The notes beneath the pieces are model-generated. The model saw only the letters and a list, made by a program, of their open reading frames with translations. It ran no database searches and had not been told where the DNA came from. A stretch of DNA of 56,965 bases, from assembly GCA_026388335.1 (NCBI GenBank), contig JAPLJZ010000147.1, forward strand, positions 1 through 56,965. Reading direction: 5' to 3'. Position 1 is the first letter of the stretch. Each line of letters starts with the position of its first letter. The translations under genes were made by a program, and so were the position numbers. Source of the stretch: Deltaproteobacteria bacterium. GTDB lineage: Bacteria > Desulfobacterota > Syntrophia > Syntrophales > UBA8958. Of the stretch, positions 8,731 through 17,874 are shown piece after piece.

Positions 8731-9038
8731 GGCCGTTCTTCTCTTTTTTATATATCAGTATAGCTATACTTGTTCTAAGTCAATATTAAATAATATTATC
8801 ATGAAAAGTATAATATATGTATATATAAGCAAGGCGGCTGTCAAGCACGTACCGGAAAACCAGTTTGCACATATTCTCGGCTGGCTGAACATGGATCTGC
8901 TCAGGGAGCAGGAAATAGATATGGCAATCGAAATGGCAGGGGCAATCTGAAATCAAAAAGGCGTTCATTATCAATGAACCATACTGAATAGAGGAAATAG
9001 TAACTATGTAAAAAAAACGCTACTCGGGGGTGGCTTTA
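8731..9038. other. AT-rich intergenic stretch between sigma-54 activator and PAS-LuxR gene
   Basis: This holds the promoter region of the sigma-54 activator and the 3' flank of the PAS-LuxR gene. A short less AT-rich patch (about 8828-8950, plus strand) encodes a protein-like tail containing VPENQFAHILGWLNMDLLRE before a stop; it has no start codon or ribosome site and may be a gene remnant that I cannot identify. No sigma-54 promoter or terminator hairpin is convincing. Confidence 0.4.
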
Positions 9039-10748
9039 TCACATCGATTGAAGTGATAAGAGATAAGCTTTGAGATTCTCGATTCTTTTCAAACCGAGTT
9101 TTTTTCTTAAGCGGCATCTGTAAATATTGATGGCACTTTCTGTTATATTTAAAAGATCTGCCATTTCTTTTGATGATTTTCCCTCTCTTATCAAGTCGGC
9201 AACTCTCACCTCTCTATTTGTAAGATTAGAATATTTATCGGATAACTTATGACCAAACGGAGAAATGATATTTCTCAAATTTGATTCGAGTATTTTGAGA
9301 TTGGTTGTGCTTCCGGCGTCGAGCTGTTTCTTTTTTAACTCATCTATATAAGGCAAAACGAGCTCTCTAACATTTTTTAAAATCTTATCTTCAAGCTCTC
9401 TTTTGTCCTCATCTCCTCGTTTCAGCAGTACCTTCAATGCGGTATTGAGTTCCTCAAGTTCGTTCTTATTGATTTCCAAATCTCGTTCTCTTTTCTTTAA
9501 CGCATCCTCCGCCATTTTTCTATCAGTAATATCACGAATTACCTCTATGGCACCGCTAATATTGCCCTTGCTATCATAGAGCGGACTTGCTTTACACCAG
9601 AGATAAGCGTTTCCTCCCATCACGCCAATACTCGGGATTTCTGCCTCAACGATTAAGAGATTCTCTCCTCTTTTAAAGACAGAATAAGTGTCCTCGGATG
9701 TCTCATCCGGCTCAATCACCAGATTAATTGCCATAGGTCTTCGGAATTTCCAGAAAGGCATGGCATATTCATAGTCCCCCTTTCCGAGTATGTCTTGTGA
9801 TTTAACCCCGGTCAGCTCTTCCGCAGCACGGTTCCACGCGATAAGCTTACCCTCTATATTAATAGCAAAAGTTGCATCTGGTAAAAACTCAATAATCTCA
9901 GCCAATCGCTGTTGCGAATCTCGTAAAGCTTGCTCGGCTCGTTTGATTTCCGTGATATCTTCAAAGGTTGCAACTATTCTCTTCCCTTCGGTTAATCTCT
10001 CCCCTATCCTGGCAACACTCATACGACAGATGATTTCCCTACCGTCTTTGCGAATAAATGGAAACTGCCATTCAAATATATAGCAATCTTGTTTTTCCAT
10101 TTCGGAGTATAATAACTTTCCATAATCTAGCCATTCCTGATCGGACCTGAATAAAATTCTTGTGCTCTTGCCGATTAATTCATCTTTTGACCAGCCAAAG
10201 ACGATTTCCATTGAATCATTAGCAAAAAAAATCCGGCGATTTTCAACTCCAAAAAATGCATGAGGAACTGAGGTAAGGATGGAGGCCTCAAGCTTTTCCA
10301 GTTGCTCCAACTTGTCCCGTGCTTCTTTAACATCGGTAATTTCCATTGTATTACCAAGAACAGCACGTTTACCTTTATGCTGAACAGAAGACACTGATTC
10401 CAGCAACCACTTCACGTTTCCGTTTTTATCAATAATTCTGAATTCATATGGTACCTGGTGAAGTCCTTTTAGCATTGCAATAGCTTTTTCACGAACATCT
10501 TGCCGATCTTCCGGATGAACAAAGCTCGAGATATCTGCTCCCAGCACTTCTTTCATTGAATAACCAGAATATTTCGTAATATGCTGGTTCGCAAATTTTA
10601 TTTTCTTATCCTGAACAACGTACACACCGATTTGTAAGTTGTTAGCTATTATTTCATAGAAGAAATTCTTCTCCCGGACGCTGGATTTATTTCCCTCACG
10701 AACTGGTTCGATCGTTGAAATATTTTTATTCCAATCTCCATGTTTCAT
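9039..10748 (-). CDS. Triple-PAS sensory regulator with LuxR-type HTH output
   Basis: A 569-residue soluble one-component regulator. Three PAS domains follow one another (about 25-145, 155-275 and 280-415), each ending with a PAC-type segment (MEITDVKEARD, FEDITEIKRAE, IRDITDRKMAE). Then comes a coiled-coil linker with ELNTALKVLLKRGDED and LVLPYIDEL, and a C-terminal LuxR helix-turn-helix, LTNREVRVADLIREGKSSKE onward. The same linker plus HTH occurs in the 311-residue protein at 21978-22913, so this is a paralogous architecture. The PAS ligands are unknown; the neighbouring acyl-CoA genes suggest a metabolic signal, which is inference. The IS701 element sits 43 bases upstream of its start and may disturb its promoter. 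Confidence 0.9.
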   Translation of the reverse strand: MKHGDWNKNISTIEPVREGNKSSVREKNFFYEIIANNLQIGVYVVQDKKIKFANQHITKYSGYSMKEVLGADISSFVHPEDRQDVREKAIAMLKGLHQVPYEFRIIDKNGNVKWLLESVSSVQHKGKRAVLGNTMEITDVKEARDKLEQLEKLEASILTSVPHAFFGVENRRIFFANDSMEIVFGWSKDELIGKSTRILFRSDQEWLDYGKLLYSEMEKQDCYIFEWQFPFIRKDGREIICRMSVARIGERLTEGKRIVATFEDITEIKRAEQALRDSQQRLAEIIEFLPDATFAINIEGKLIAWNRAAEELTGVKSQDILGKGDYEYAMPFWKFRRPMAINLVIEPDETSEDTYSVFKRGENLLIVEAEIPSIGVMGGNAYLWCKASPLYDSKGNISGAIEVIRDITDRKMAEDALKKRERDLEINKNELEELNTALKVLLKRGDEDKRELEDKILKNVRELVLPYIDELKKKQLDAGSTTNLKILESNLRNIISPFGHKLSDKYSNLTNREVRVADLIREGKSSKEMADLLNITESAINIYRCRLRKKLGLKRIENLKAYLLSLQSM

Positions 10749-10791
10749 TCCTGATTCCTCATTCCTTTTGGGATAAAAAATTATGAAAGAT

Positions 10792-12270
10792 TACCACTAC
10801 AACGCCGGTTAGTAGACTTATGATTTATCATGGTGTATACTCCGGGAAAATTCTGGGAGGTGCACCGTGATGGAAAACGATCTGAGAGACTTGATGCCAC
10901 AATTAGAGATTTTTCACAAACGATTTCATAGTTTCTTTTGCCGTTCCGAAGGCAGACAGTGGAGCAGGAAGTACCTGATCGGTTTGTTGTTGCCTATTGA
11001 TCGGAAGAACGTCGAGAACATTGCGGAGGAAGTTGGCGCACCACCTCGGAAACTCCAGGAGTTTTTGAGTGATTCGCCCTGGGATGATGAAGGATGTATC
11101 GAGGAGCATCAGCGCTTTGTGGGAGAGCTTCTTGGCGCTCCAAACGGCGTTGTAATTTTTGATGATATGGGTTTCCCCAAGAAAGGTGACAAGTCTGCGG
11201 GAGTGGGAAGACAGTATTCTGGCACCATGGGCAAGACAGACAACTGTCAGGTTGGTGCTTTCATGTCTTACGCCTCCGCTCACGGCCATACCCTTGTGGA
11301 TAGGCGGTTGTATATCATGTCACAGTGGTTTGAAGATGCCGCAAAGGAGAGAAAAAAGCGAGCGGCTATACCTTCTGATGTCAAGTTCAAGACCAAGATC
11401 GAACTGGCTCTGGAGATGCTGGACAAAGCTCATAAGTCGGGGAATTTGTTGTTTCAATGGGTCAGTGGGGATGGCATCTATGGCGATGCCCATGAGTTTC
11501 GGAAGTTTGTCAATGACATGGGGAAGTGGTACTGCTTCGAGGTACATTGTAACACCCATGTCTGGACGGATGACCCAGTTTGGGAAGTGCCGGTGGTTCC
11601 GGAAAAAAGACGAGGGCGAAAGCCGAAACTTCTGAAACCAACAGAAAAATCTCCGACTGCGGTAATGGCCTCGTCTCTTGTTGCTTCTATTCCGGAAAGT
11701 AAGTGGCAGCGTATCTGTCTCCGGGAAGGGGACAAGGGGCCCAGAGAATTTGACTTTGCCCGTCTGCGGGTTATCGAAAAGTGGAATGGAAAACCGGGAC
11801 CAGCCTCCTGGCTGATGATCAGAAGATCCTTGGTGACAGACGAAAAGGAAATCAAATTCTATCGTTCCAATGCCCCGGAGACCATCTCCCTTGATGAGAT
11901 GGCTTGGGCGGGATGCCAGCGCTGGAGTATCGAAGTGGATTTTAAACTGGCCAAGGGGGAAGCAGGTCTTGATCATTACGAGCTGACGAAATACCGGGGC
12001 TGGTATCATCACATCACCTTATCAATGCTTGCCCTTGCCTTTCTGAAAGCTGTGCAGCGGCAATGGAAAAAAAAAGAATGTGTTGGCTACTGTGCCTGAG
12101 ATTCGGCGGTTCTTGGAAGTGGTTCTTCCGAGAATCACCTGGAACCCCCAGGGTGTTATCGCCTGGCTCATGAAGCAGAGGCAGAACAAAGAAAAATCCC
12201 AGAAGTCCCATACAAAAAATGGCGAGAGAAATATTCCAAGTGACCCATCATAACCGGCGTTGTAATGGTA
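10792..12270 (+). mobile_element. IS701-family insertion sequence (complete, 1479 bp)
   Basis: The ends are a 20-bp terminal inverted repeat. The left end (10792-10811) reads TACCACTACAACGCCGGTTA and the complement of the right end (12251-12270) reads TACCATTACAACGCCGGTTA, one mismatch. Between them lies a single transposase gene. The stop codon of the frame-corrected transposase falls on the first bases of the right repeat. I see no clear target duplication in the four to eight flanking bases. The size fits the family. Confidence 0.88.
10867..12099 (+). CDS. IS701-family DDE transposase, frameshifted near its C-terminus
   Basis: The transposase cuts and joins DNA at the element ends. The three acidic residues are visible: the Asp in GVVIFDDMGFPKKG, the Asp in SGDGIYGD and the Glu in RWSIEVDFKLAKGE. 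The frame stops at 12099 just after a run of nine A (12067-12075). If the run had eight A, the frame would go on through VLATVPEIRRFLEVVLPRIT to a stop at 12251-12253 inside the right inverted repeat, giving about 462 residues. So either one base was gained (mutation or assembly error) or expression relies on slippage at the A run. Start: the ATG at 10870 or the GTG at 10867, both behind GGGAGGTGC. Confidence 0.88.
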   Translation: MMENDLRDLMPQLEIFHKRFHSFFCRSEGRQWSRKYLIGLLLPIDRKNVENIAEEVGAPPRKLQEFLSDSPWDDEGCIEEHQRFVGELLGAPNGVVIFDDMGFPKKGDKSAGVGRQYSGTMGKTDNCQVGAFMSYASAHGHTLVDRRLYIMSQWFEDAAKERKKRAAIPSDVKFKTKIELALEMLDKAHKSGNLLFQWVSGDGIYGDAHEFRKFVNDMGKWYCFEVHCNTHVWTDDPVWEVPVVPEKRRGRKPKLLKPTEKSPTAVMASSLVASIPESKWQRICLREGDKGPREFDFARLRVIEKWNGKPGPASWLMIRRSLVTDEKEIKFYRSNAPETISLDEMAWAGCQRWSIEVDFKLAKGEAGLDHYELTKYRGWYHHITLSMLALAFLKAVQRQWKKKECVGYCA

Positions 12271-12623
12271 TGCACAATCTACGTTAAACCGCTCTCTCGC
12301 CACCGCCGAACCTGGTCCTCCCATTAGCTCCGCTTTTCAGCCCTATTCGCCTGCCATTGTGTCATCGAATTCCTCCTCAAATCTTTTGGAGAGATCCTTG
12401 ACATATTTTTATAACACTGTGAAGATGGGGTTAATTAGACGCTTACCGACGACGGGCGATGCTGCTACGCGGCCTGAACCAGGGCGGCTCATCACTTACA
12501 ACCTGCTTCCGGTTATCCGAAGAACCCTGACAACCTCTGTTGTCAAGAAAATAGGGGAAACGGATTTTCTTGAATGTTGGTGTTATTGGAAAGGTATTAA
12601 TAGCGTTGAGCGAGGGGGTTTGT
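12271..12623. other. Non-coding stretch right of the IS element
   Basis: No gene is supported here. The only long frame (12359-12712, plus) has no ribosome site and runs antisense into the CoA-transferase/GNAT gene. Base composition is mixed and the stretch may be remnant DNA displaced by the insertion sequence. Confidence 0.4.
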
Positions 12624-14477
12624 TTAACACTGGTCTAATCGGAACGAAAAACTATAGGTTTGTAAGCCCTCATCGATCATCAATGAATGACGCGGAGCTA
12701 CTTTTTCCATGACTCTGATCATGGCTTTATTGGTCGTCAGGATATGGGCGTTGAATCCTTCAATATTATGCTTATTTGCAATTTTAACCAACATATTGAG
12801 AATAAAAGTTGCGATGCCGGTGTCCTGGCACTTTTCATCGACTATAAACGAAACATCCGCATAAGATGTGTATCCCAAACTGACATAACGTCCTTCTGCA
12901 ATTATCTTTTCCATTCCTCCGAGGGCTATGGTACCCACAATCGACATCGTTTGGCGATAATCCACGCAGATATATTCCTGCATATGTTTGTGGGGCATTT
13001 CCTGAACATTGCTGAAGAAACGATAAAAAATACCTTTATCAGAAAACCGATAGAAGAGTCGTCTCATGCCATCTTCATCCGATGGCTTTATCGGACGGAA
13101 ATGGATGACTATGTTGTTCTCAAAAGTATGGGTTAATGAAATATCTTCTGGATAATTTCGAGCATACTCCGAAATATATTTCTGATTCTGATAAATTAAC
13201 TTCAATTTCTTTGCCGCTTGTACAAGTTGATCCCGGTCATCCGGGTGTGAAATATCAATCAGAGCCATGGTTCTTTCCCGCAGCGATCTGCCGTTAAGGC
13301 GGGCTATGCCGTATTCTGTAACGACTACATTGATCAACTCACTGGAAAACTGGTTCGGATAACTTTCAACAGAGGGAAGGATATTTGGTTCTCCTCTTAA
13401 GTTTCGGCTTGGGAGTGCAAAAATATTGCACCCTCCATCCGATAAAGCTGCACCGGTGAGAAATTCATAAAAGTCACTCGGACCTGTCACAATGTTTCCC
13501 CGACCTGCATAGGGTGCAATGGCACCGGAAATATCTACTTTATATGCCGGCATAATGACAACAACACGATCGTTTTGAGAAATGTTTTTTGGATTGACAA
13601 CAACATCGATTCTTTGAAATTCTACGAGTTGATTACCATCCAACCAATTCATCAGTTCGGGGGTACCCTGAGCATAAGCGGATACACTTTTCCCGGTAAA
13701 TAAATTCTTATTTTTGTTTGAGATAGCCGGGCTATTCATCAGATCCATCAAGGGATCTGTGAAAACAAGCGAATGTATTCCCAGATCCTTCTTGCCGTAA
13801 AGATGCTTAACAAGCGCCTCATAGAGAGGTCCCAGAAAAAAAGAAAGACAGCTTCCATTTTCTATGACAGATGCCGTGTACTCCGCCACGCGGTTAAATG
13901 TTTCATCAAAAGGCCATCTCGAAATATAAAACAGAGGTTCAGTCGCTTTGATTAGGTAATGAAAATCTTTGATGTGTACGAAAGTATCGCCGAATGTATA
14001 TGGGACCTGCTCATTGATTTCACCCACAACCAGGTTAGCTCGTTCAATGGCGGGCTTCGCAACATCAACGGATACGCCCAGACTGCATAATCCTCTCCTG
14101 TCAGGAGGCGTGATCTGGACAAATGCTGCATCAACCTTTACGGCATCCGTGCTGAAAAGGTGGGGTATTTGAGATAACACGCAAGGAATCCAATCGATCT
14201 GTCCGGCAGTGATAGCATTGTAACCTTTCGTCATGGAGAAGAATGTTTTTAGCCGGTATTTGTCGGCATATCGTTCATCCGGAGGTATCGCATCGCCAAT
14301 ACTCAAGAGCTGAATGATCTCCAGATCTTTAAGATTACTTAGCTCGGATTCCATGAGGTGTTTTATCAGCGTGCGAGGTTCGGCAACGCCGGTCCCGACA
14401 AAGATGCTCATTCCCGGTTTGATCTTCGATAGCACTACCTCTGGATCAACAATCTTATTTGTCCATTCCTCAGCCAT
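12624..14477 (-). CDS. Acetyl-CoA hydrolase/CoA-transferase fused to a GNAT acetyltransferase domain
   Basis: A two-part protein of 617 residues. Residues 1 to about 430 belong to the acetyl-CoA hydrolase/4-hydroxybutyrate CoA-transferase family (VGEINEQVPYTFGDTFV; near the end VVTEYGIARLNGRSLRERTM and then IDISHP). The last 165 residues are a GNAT domain (FRPIKPSDEDGMRRLFYRFS and the acetyl-CoA-binding-type stretch FIVDEKCQDTGIATFILNML). One half would move CoA between acids; the other would transfer an acyl group, perhaps to a lysine. I start at 14477 because GGAGATCTAAAA precedes that ATG; the frame to 14516 lacks a site. The next gene upstream on the strand is a deacetylase-family gene 254 bases away, and a family III CoA-transferase lies beyond it. 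The fusion is known in anaerobes; its partner here is unknown. Confidence 0.88.
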   Translation of the reverse strand: MAEEWTNKIVDPEVVLSKIKPGMSIFVGTGVAEPRTLIKHLMESELSNLKDLEIIQLLSIGDAIPPDERYADKYRLKTFFSMTKGYNAITAGQIDWIPCVLSQIPHLFSTDAVKVDAAFVQITPPDRRGLCSLGVSVDVAKPAIERANLVVGEINEQVPYTFGDTFVHIKDFHYLIKATEPLFYISRWPFDETFNRVAEYTASVIENGSCLSFFLGPLYEALVKHLYGKKDLGIHSLVFTDPLMDLMNSPAISNKNKNLFTGKSVSAYAQGTPELMNWLDGNQLVEFQRIDVVVNPKNISQNDRVVVIMPAYKVDISGAIAPYAGRGNIVTGPSDFYEFLTGAALSDGGCNIFALPSRNLRGEPNILPSVESYPNQFSSELINVVVTEYGIARLNGRSLRERTMALIDISHPDDRDQLVQAAKKLKLIYQNQKYISEYARNYPEDISLTHTFENNIVIHFRPIKPSDEDGMRRLFYRFSDKGIFYRFFSNVQEMPHKHMQEYICVDYRQTMSIVGTIALGGMEKIIAEGRYVSLGYTSYADVSFIVDEKCQDTGIATFILNMLVKIANKHNIEGFNAHILTTNKAMIRVMEKVAPRHSLMIDEGLQTYSFSFRLDQC

Positions 14478-14731
14478 TTTTAGATCTCCATCCTGGATTT
14501 CGATTCGGTACGTCATCGAAAGTCGGATTATTTGAACGAGTATGAATCTGTTAACTTGACATAATCATACCTTCCTTATAAATATTCGTCAAGTGCGGAA
14601 CAACTGTTCATATGAAGAGTGTAACCGAAAATATAGGAAACGCTATGTGGCAACAGTTATAATGATTAGATTTAAGGAATCAGTCCTGATACGATCCGAT
14701 GGATTTGTCTGACTTCGAAGTCTCAGGCATT

Positions 14732-15490
14732 TTACGGGTGACCTTTTTGTTGTTGGTGCATGCCCTCAATCAATGCCATAACATTGTAACCAATAATCTT
14801 GTGATTATATCCTCCTTCCATAATGGCAAAATATCCGGATTTCTTTTTTTCTCCTGTCGTCTTGACGAGCTGCCCAATAGCTTTGTAATCCTCCGTTGCG
14901 AGTAGACCACCCCAGTCTTCTTTATGCGTATCGAAACCTGCCGAAATTCCGATAATATCGAAATTATCATTCAAACTATCTTTAATATCACAAAGATAAG
15001 ACTCAACATCGCGGGTACGCGGGTTACAAACATCGGTATAACCTTTAACTCCCAGGATATTCACTGTTCCGTCGCCGAAATGATAATCGATGTCTAACAC
15101 CAGGGCCCGCTTGATCTTCCCTTCTTCTTTCAATTTTGTAATAGAAATCGCCATGTTGTTAAAATAACAATATCCCCAGGAACTATCGCCAGAGGCATGG
15201 TGCCCCGGAGGTCTCACTAAAGCGAAACATGGTTCTTCCAGTCCAATAGTCGCTGCCTGAATAGCCGCACCTGCAGCTAGTGCCGAGATTTCGTAAAGTC
15301 CAAGGCTTGTTACATGTTCGATGTATGCTTTTGTGTGGCAGGCAGCGATATCTTCGTAATTAGCCGGAGATGCTTCCACCCAATCAACATGATCTTTAAT
15401 GACATCTAAAACAGCATCTATTCGACCATCTGCTGCGGCTGGATCACCATTATATGATGATCTGAAGGTGTCATGAAAAACAACTTTCAT
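14732..15490 (-). CDS. Histone deacetylase-family (class II/acetylpolyamine-type) deacetylase
   Basis: A 252-residue zinc hydrolase of the arginase/deacetylase fold. The metal and catalytic residues are present: RPPGHHASG (paired His), DIDYHFGDGT (Asp and His ligands), SAGFDTHKEDWGG (third metal Asp region) and the EGGYN tyrosine. It should remove acetyl or other acyl groups from lysine side chains or polyamines in the cytoplasm. I start at the ATG at 15490 since AGAGG lies eight bases before; the ATG at 15511 would add seven residues. It is shorter than the 300-340 residues of many relatives. It sits between a CoA-transferase/GNAT fusion and a family III CoA-transferase, pairing a possible acyl writer with an eraser. 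Confidence 0.88.
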   Translation of the reverse strand: MKVVFHDTFRSSYNGDPAAADGRIDAVLDVIKDHVDWVEASPANYEDIAACHTKAYIEHVTSLGLYEISALAAGAAIQAATIGLEEPCFALVRPPGHHASGDSSWGYCYFNNMAISITKLKEEGKIKRALVLDIDYHFGDGTVNILGVKGYTDVCNPRTRDVESYLCDIKDSLNDNFDIIGISAGFDTHKEDWGGLLATEDYKAIGQLVKTTGEKKKSGYFAIMEGGYNHKIIGYNVMALIEGMHQQQKGHP

Positions 15491-16122
15491 CTTTTCAGCC
15501 TCTATTTTCATATCGCAAACTATAGTTTCTTAACCATTATGGTTTGGAGTGGAGGTTGGTGTATTCGGATAAGTTATATAATGCGTTTTCCACTATCGAT
15601 ATTCTATCCCCCCCCTTTTCAACCAGACAGATCATGGTAGTGCATATTCACAAGAGACATGCCAATGCAATCGGGGGTACATGCAAAACACGTCTGCCAT
15701 ATGGTAATAACCAAACCATATTTTATGACATTGACGGGATATGAACAAAAAGGACAGATGATATTTCCTGAAAACATAAGAAATGCTAACCCTACATACT
15801 GCCGGCTCAGCTGCCCAGCATTTGTTTAAAAATGAGGTTAAAGAGTCAGTCGAGGAGGTTCAATTCACGTCCGACCTTTTAACCTCTCACAGCAACGGTT
15901 AACACGGTGCACCCAACAGCCACAATAACCGGTTACAATAAATAGCCGTTGCACAGAGCATGCGCCCATTATGGCAATGAACACAGAGTGGGAGGTTTTT
16001 CTGCTAATGCAACAGCTATTTTATCCCCTGTTTTCCCCCTTATTCGATACACAAAGTGGAGTGAGAGACCGGGATGGCGATCTCGGTCTCTCAGTTAGCA
16101 TGACAAAATTATTTCTCTACAG
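15491..16122. other. Non-coding 0.6 kb between the deacetylase and the CoA-transferase
   Basis: No convincing gene. Two hairpins can be drawn. GAGGTTAAA (15834-15842) pairs with TTTAACCTC (15878-15886) across a 35-base loop, and GAGAGACCG (16063-16071) pairs with CGGTCTCTC (16084-16092), listed separately. The rest is AT-rich with a run of eight or nine C near 15611. The stretch is long enough for the 5' control region of the deacetylase gene. Confidence 0.45.
16063..16092 (-). terminator. Hairpin downstream of family III CoA-transferase
   Basis: A nine-base perfect stem, GAGAGACCG / CGGTCTCTC, with a 12-base loop, starting 31 bases after the CoA-transferase stop on the minus strand. No U run follows, so it may be a transcript-end or stability hairpin rather than a classic intrinsic terminator. 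Confidence 0.5.
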
Positions 16123-17493
16123 TTACACAGGTTCGCAGGCCGCTTCCGTGCAGGGTTCCGTCTGGTGGACGATCCCTTTATCGAAGTATTCTTGGATTTG
16201 ATTCTTTGAGAATCCGAACATCTTGTCCAAGATGTGTGACGTATCTTCTCCAATTGCCGGGGCTCCTCTCCAGACCTGTCCTGGTGTCAAAGACATCTTC
16301 GGAATCACGCCACTTACCCGAATGGGGACGCCGGATTGGCGATCAAGAACAGGTACATGGGATTCCCTTAAATTGAAGTGTTCTTCATTGAGCATGTCCA
16401 TTGCATTCATAACACGGCAGCATCCAATCTGAGCCGCGTTGATCGCCTTTTCGACTTCCATTCGCGGCCGGCTGGTGCAATATTCTCTCAGTTTTCGATC
16501 AAGCTCCAAACCTTTCTCCGAATTCACGGCAGCAGCATCCTGAGAGCATGCCTCATAGCTATATTCAACGGGATCTAACCCAAGGAATTTTGGCACTCTT
16601 GGATAAATGGCCGGCCCCAAAGCGCCGATCCAGACATATCCGTCCTTGCACATGAATGTATCGTAAGGCTGAAAACCGGGTGCCTTGTTGCCGGTGTGTC
16701 CGCTGAACTTACCTTCCCCCGTAACGTAGGGCATCTGAAATCCCTGCGTGGCAAGGACACTCTCGAACTGGGAGCAATCTATGACCTGTCCCCGCCCCGT
16801 TTTCTGTACTTCCATAAGTCCCATGAGCACTGCCGCCCAGCCGTGGAGAGCTGTCAAATAATCTGCGGTATAAACTTTAGCGCGCTGGGGAGGTCCTTTG
16901 GGGTCGCCGGTTACGGCTATCATTCCACCATAAGCCTGTCCAAGTGCATCGTATCCGGGCCTGCCGAGCATATCTTCTGATCCGAATTGCCCATACGTGC
17001 TCACCCTCAAAATGACGAGCTTGGGATTGACGGCAAGGGCCAACTCGGAGGATATTCCCGACCGCTCGATTGTTCCGGGCGCGGAGGATTCCATCCAGAC
17101 ATCTGATATCTTCCAAAGCGCCATTAGAAGTTCAAGCCCTTTGGGATCTTTAAAGTTTAATCCCATTGAAAGACGGCAGACAGCTTCGTTCGCCCAGTCA
17201 CAACCGTGTGGCCTTTTCCCTCTCGTGAGATTCGGTGCAGTTTTCCTGTGAATATCGCCACCGTGTCTTTCAACATGAATCATTTCTGCGCCGAACATAG
17301 CCATCTTTGTACCTGCATAAGGTTGAGCTATGACAATCCCTGAACTAACCACCCTTATTCCTTGCAGAGGGCCAAATGTGGGTGCCATCAAAGGCGTCTC
17401 CGGTCTCTTAAGATTCTTAATCCACTCCGGAATACTTGCCTTCAATTTTTCAATTTGTTTTTCGTCTTTTAAAATACGCTTGTCATGTTCCAT
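16123..17493 (-). CDS. Family III CoA-transferase (CaiB/BaiF type)
   Basis: A 456-residue CoA-transferase that moves CoA between carboxylic acids through an acyl-aspartate intermediate. The core reads GPLQGIRVVSSGIVIAQPYA, MFGAEMIHVER, and TADYLTALHGWAAVL whose Asp211 matches the catalytic Asp of the family; RRFDE-type insertions are absent. The 40-residue N-terminal extension before the CaiB domain is unusual. A strong ribosome site, AAGGAGGAAAGA, touches the ATG. A sigma-54 promoter (17551-17565) lies 58 bases upstream and a hairpin follows the stop, so it is likely a single-gene transcription unit switched by an enhancer-binding protein. The substrate is unknown; carnitine, bile acid, benzylsuccinate and oxalate enzymes are all in this family. 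Confidence 0.9.
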   Translation of the reverse strand: MEHDKRILKDEKQIEKLKASIPEWIKNLKRPETPLMAPTFGPLQGIRVVSSGIVIAQPYAGTKMAMFGAEMIHVERHGGDIHRKTAPNLTRGKRPHGCDWANEAVCRLSMGLNFKDPKGLELLMALWKISDVWMESSAPGTIERSGISSELALAVNPKLVILRVSTYGQFGSEDMLGRPGYDALGQAYGGMIAVTGDPKGPPQRAKVYTADYLTALHGWAAVLMGLMEVQKTGRGQVIDCSQFESVLATQGFQMPYVTGEGKFSGHTGNKAPGFQPYDTFMCKDGYVWIGALGPAIYPRVPKFLGLDPVEYSYEACSQDAAAVNSEKGLELDRKLREYCTSRPRMEVEKAINAAQIGCCRVMNAMDMLNEEHFNLRESHVPVLDRQSGVPIRVSGVIPKMSLTPGQVWRGAPAIGEDTSHILDKMFGFSKNQIQEYFDKGIVHQTEPCTEAACEPV

Positions 17494-17550
17494 TCTTTCC
17501 TCCTTAAGTTATAAGTATTAGTGAACTCGGCGATTTGATTTCTGAACATC

Positions 17551-17565
17551 GCAACGATTGTGCCA
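17551..17565 (-). promoter_or_regulatory. Sigma-54 (-24/-12) promoter of the family III CoA-transferase
   Basis: On the minus strand the sequence is TGGCAC-AATCG-TTGC, with GG and GC ten bases apart. It matches the sigma-54 consensus TGGCAC-N5-TTGC exactly. The predicted transcript starts near 17540, giving a leader of about 47 bases to the ATG at 17493. A sigma-54 activator gene is in the same island (7639-8730). Confidence 0.82.
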
Positions 17566-17743
17566 CCGCAAAAGGAATGGCAATAACTATCGGCAATTGT
17601 TTGTTTAATACGATCGCTGATCAGAAAGGGTCTATATGAGAAAGGCTTTTTTTCTGAGAGATGCTTCAAATCATCTATTATTTGAATGAAAATATTTGGT
17701 AACGTTCAAAAGATGATGATGTTGACCAACCTTGGTTTTGCAG

Positions 17744-17779
17744 ACTGGACCCAAGTATTTGCAGATTGTCCAGTTTTTT
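17744..17779 (+). terminator. Orphan intrinsic terminator at the island's right edge
   Basis: ACTGGAC (17744-17750) pairs with GTCCAGT (17768-17774), 17-base loop, followed by a T run to 17779. It is oriented for plus-strand transcription, but no plus-strand gene precedes it. It may be left from a lost gene or insulate the decayed ABC copy downstream. Confidence 0.55.
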
Positions 17780-17874
17780 AGTTGAAATTATTTTGATCCC
17801 CGGATTCGCTTATTATGTATCAACTTCAAGCAACCTTCTTTAAATATGTTTGGTTTTTTACGACTTCCTTGAGT

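Noticed and set aside
8690-8950. 86-residue plus-strand frame before the PAS-LuxR gene
   Set aside because: It starts antisense inside the sigma-54 activator gene; only its last 35 codons look coding and they lack a start.
12359-12712. 117-residue plus-strand frame right of the IS element
   Set aside because: Composition is not protein-like, no ribosome site, and it overlaps the well-supported CoA-transferase/GNAT gene antisense.
17738-17776. Short direct repeats (TTTGCAGACTGGACC and TTTGCAGATTGTCC) as a CRISPR-like or attachment site
   Set aside because: Only two imperfect units and no integrase or tRNA nearby; the hairpin plus T run explains the sequence better as a terminator.
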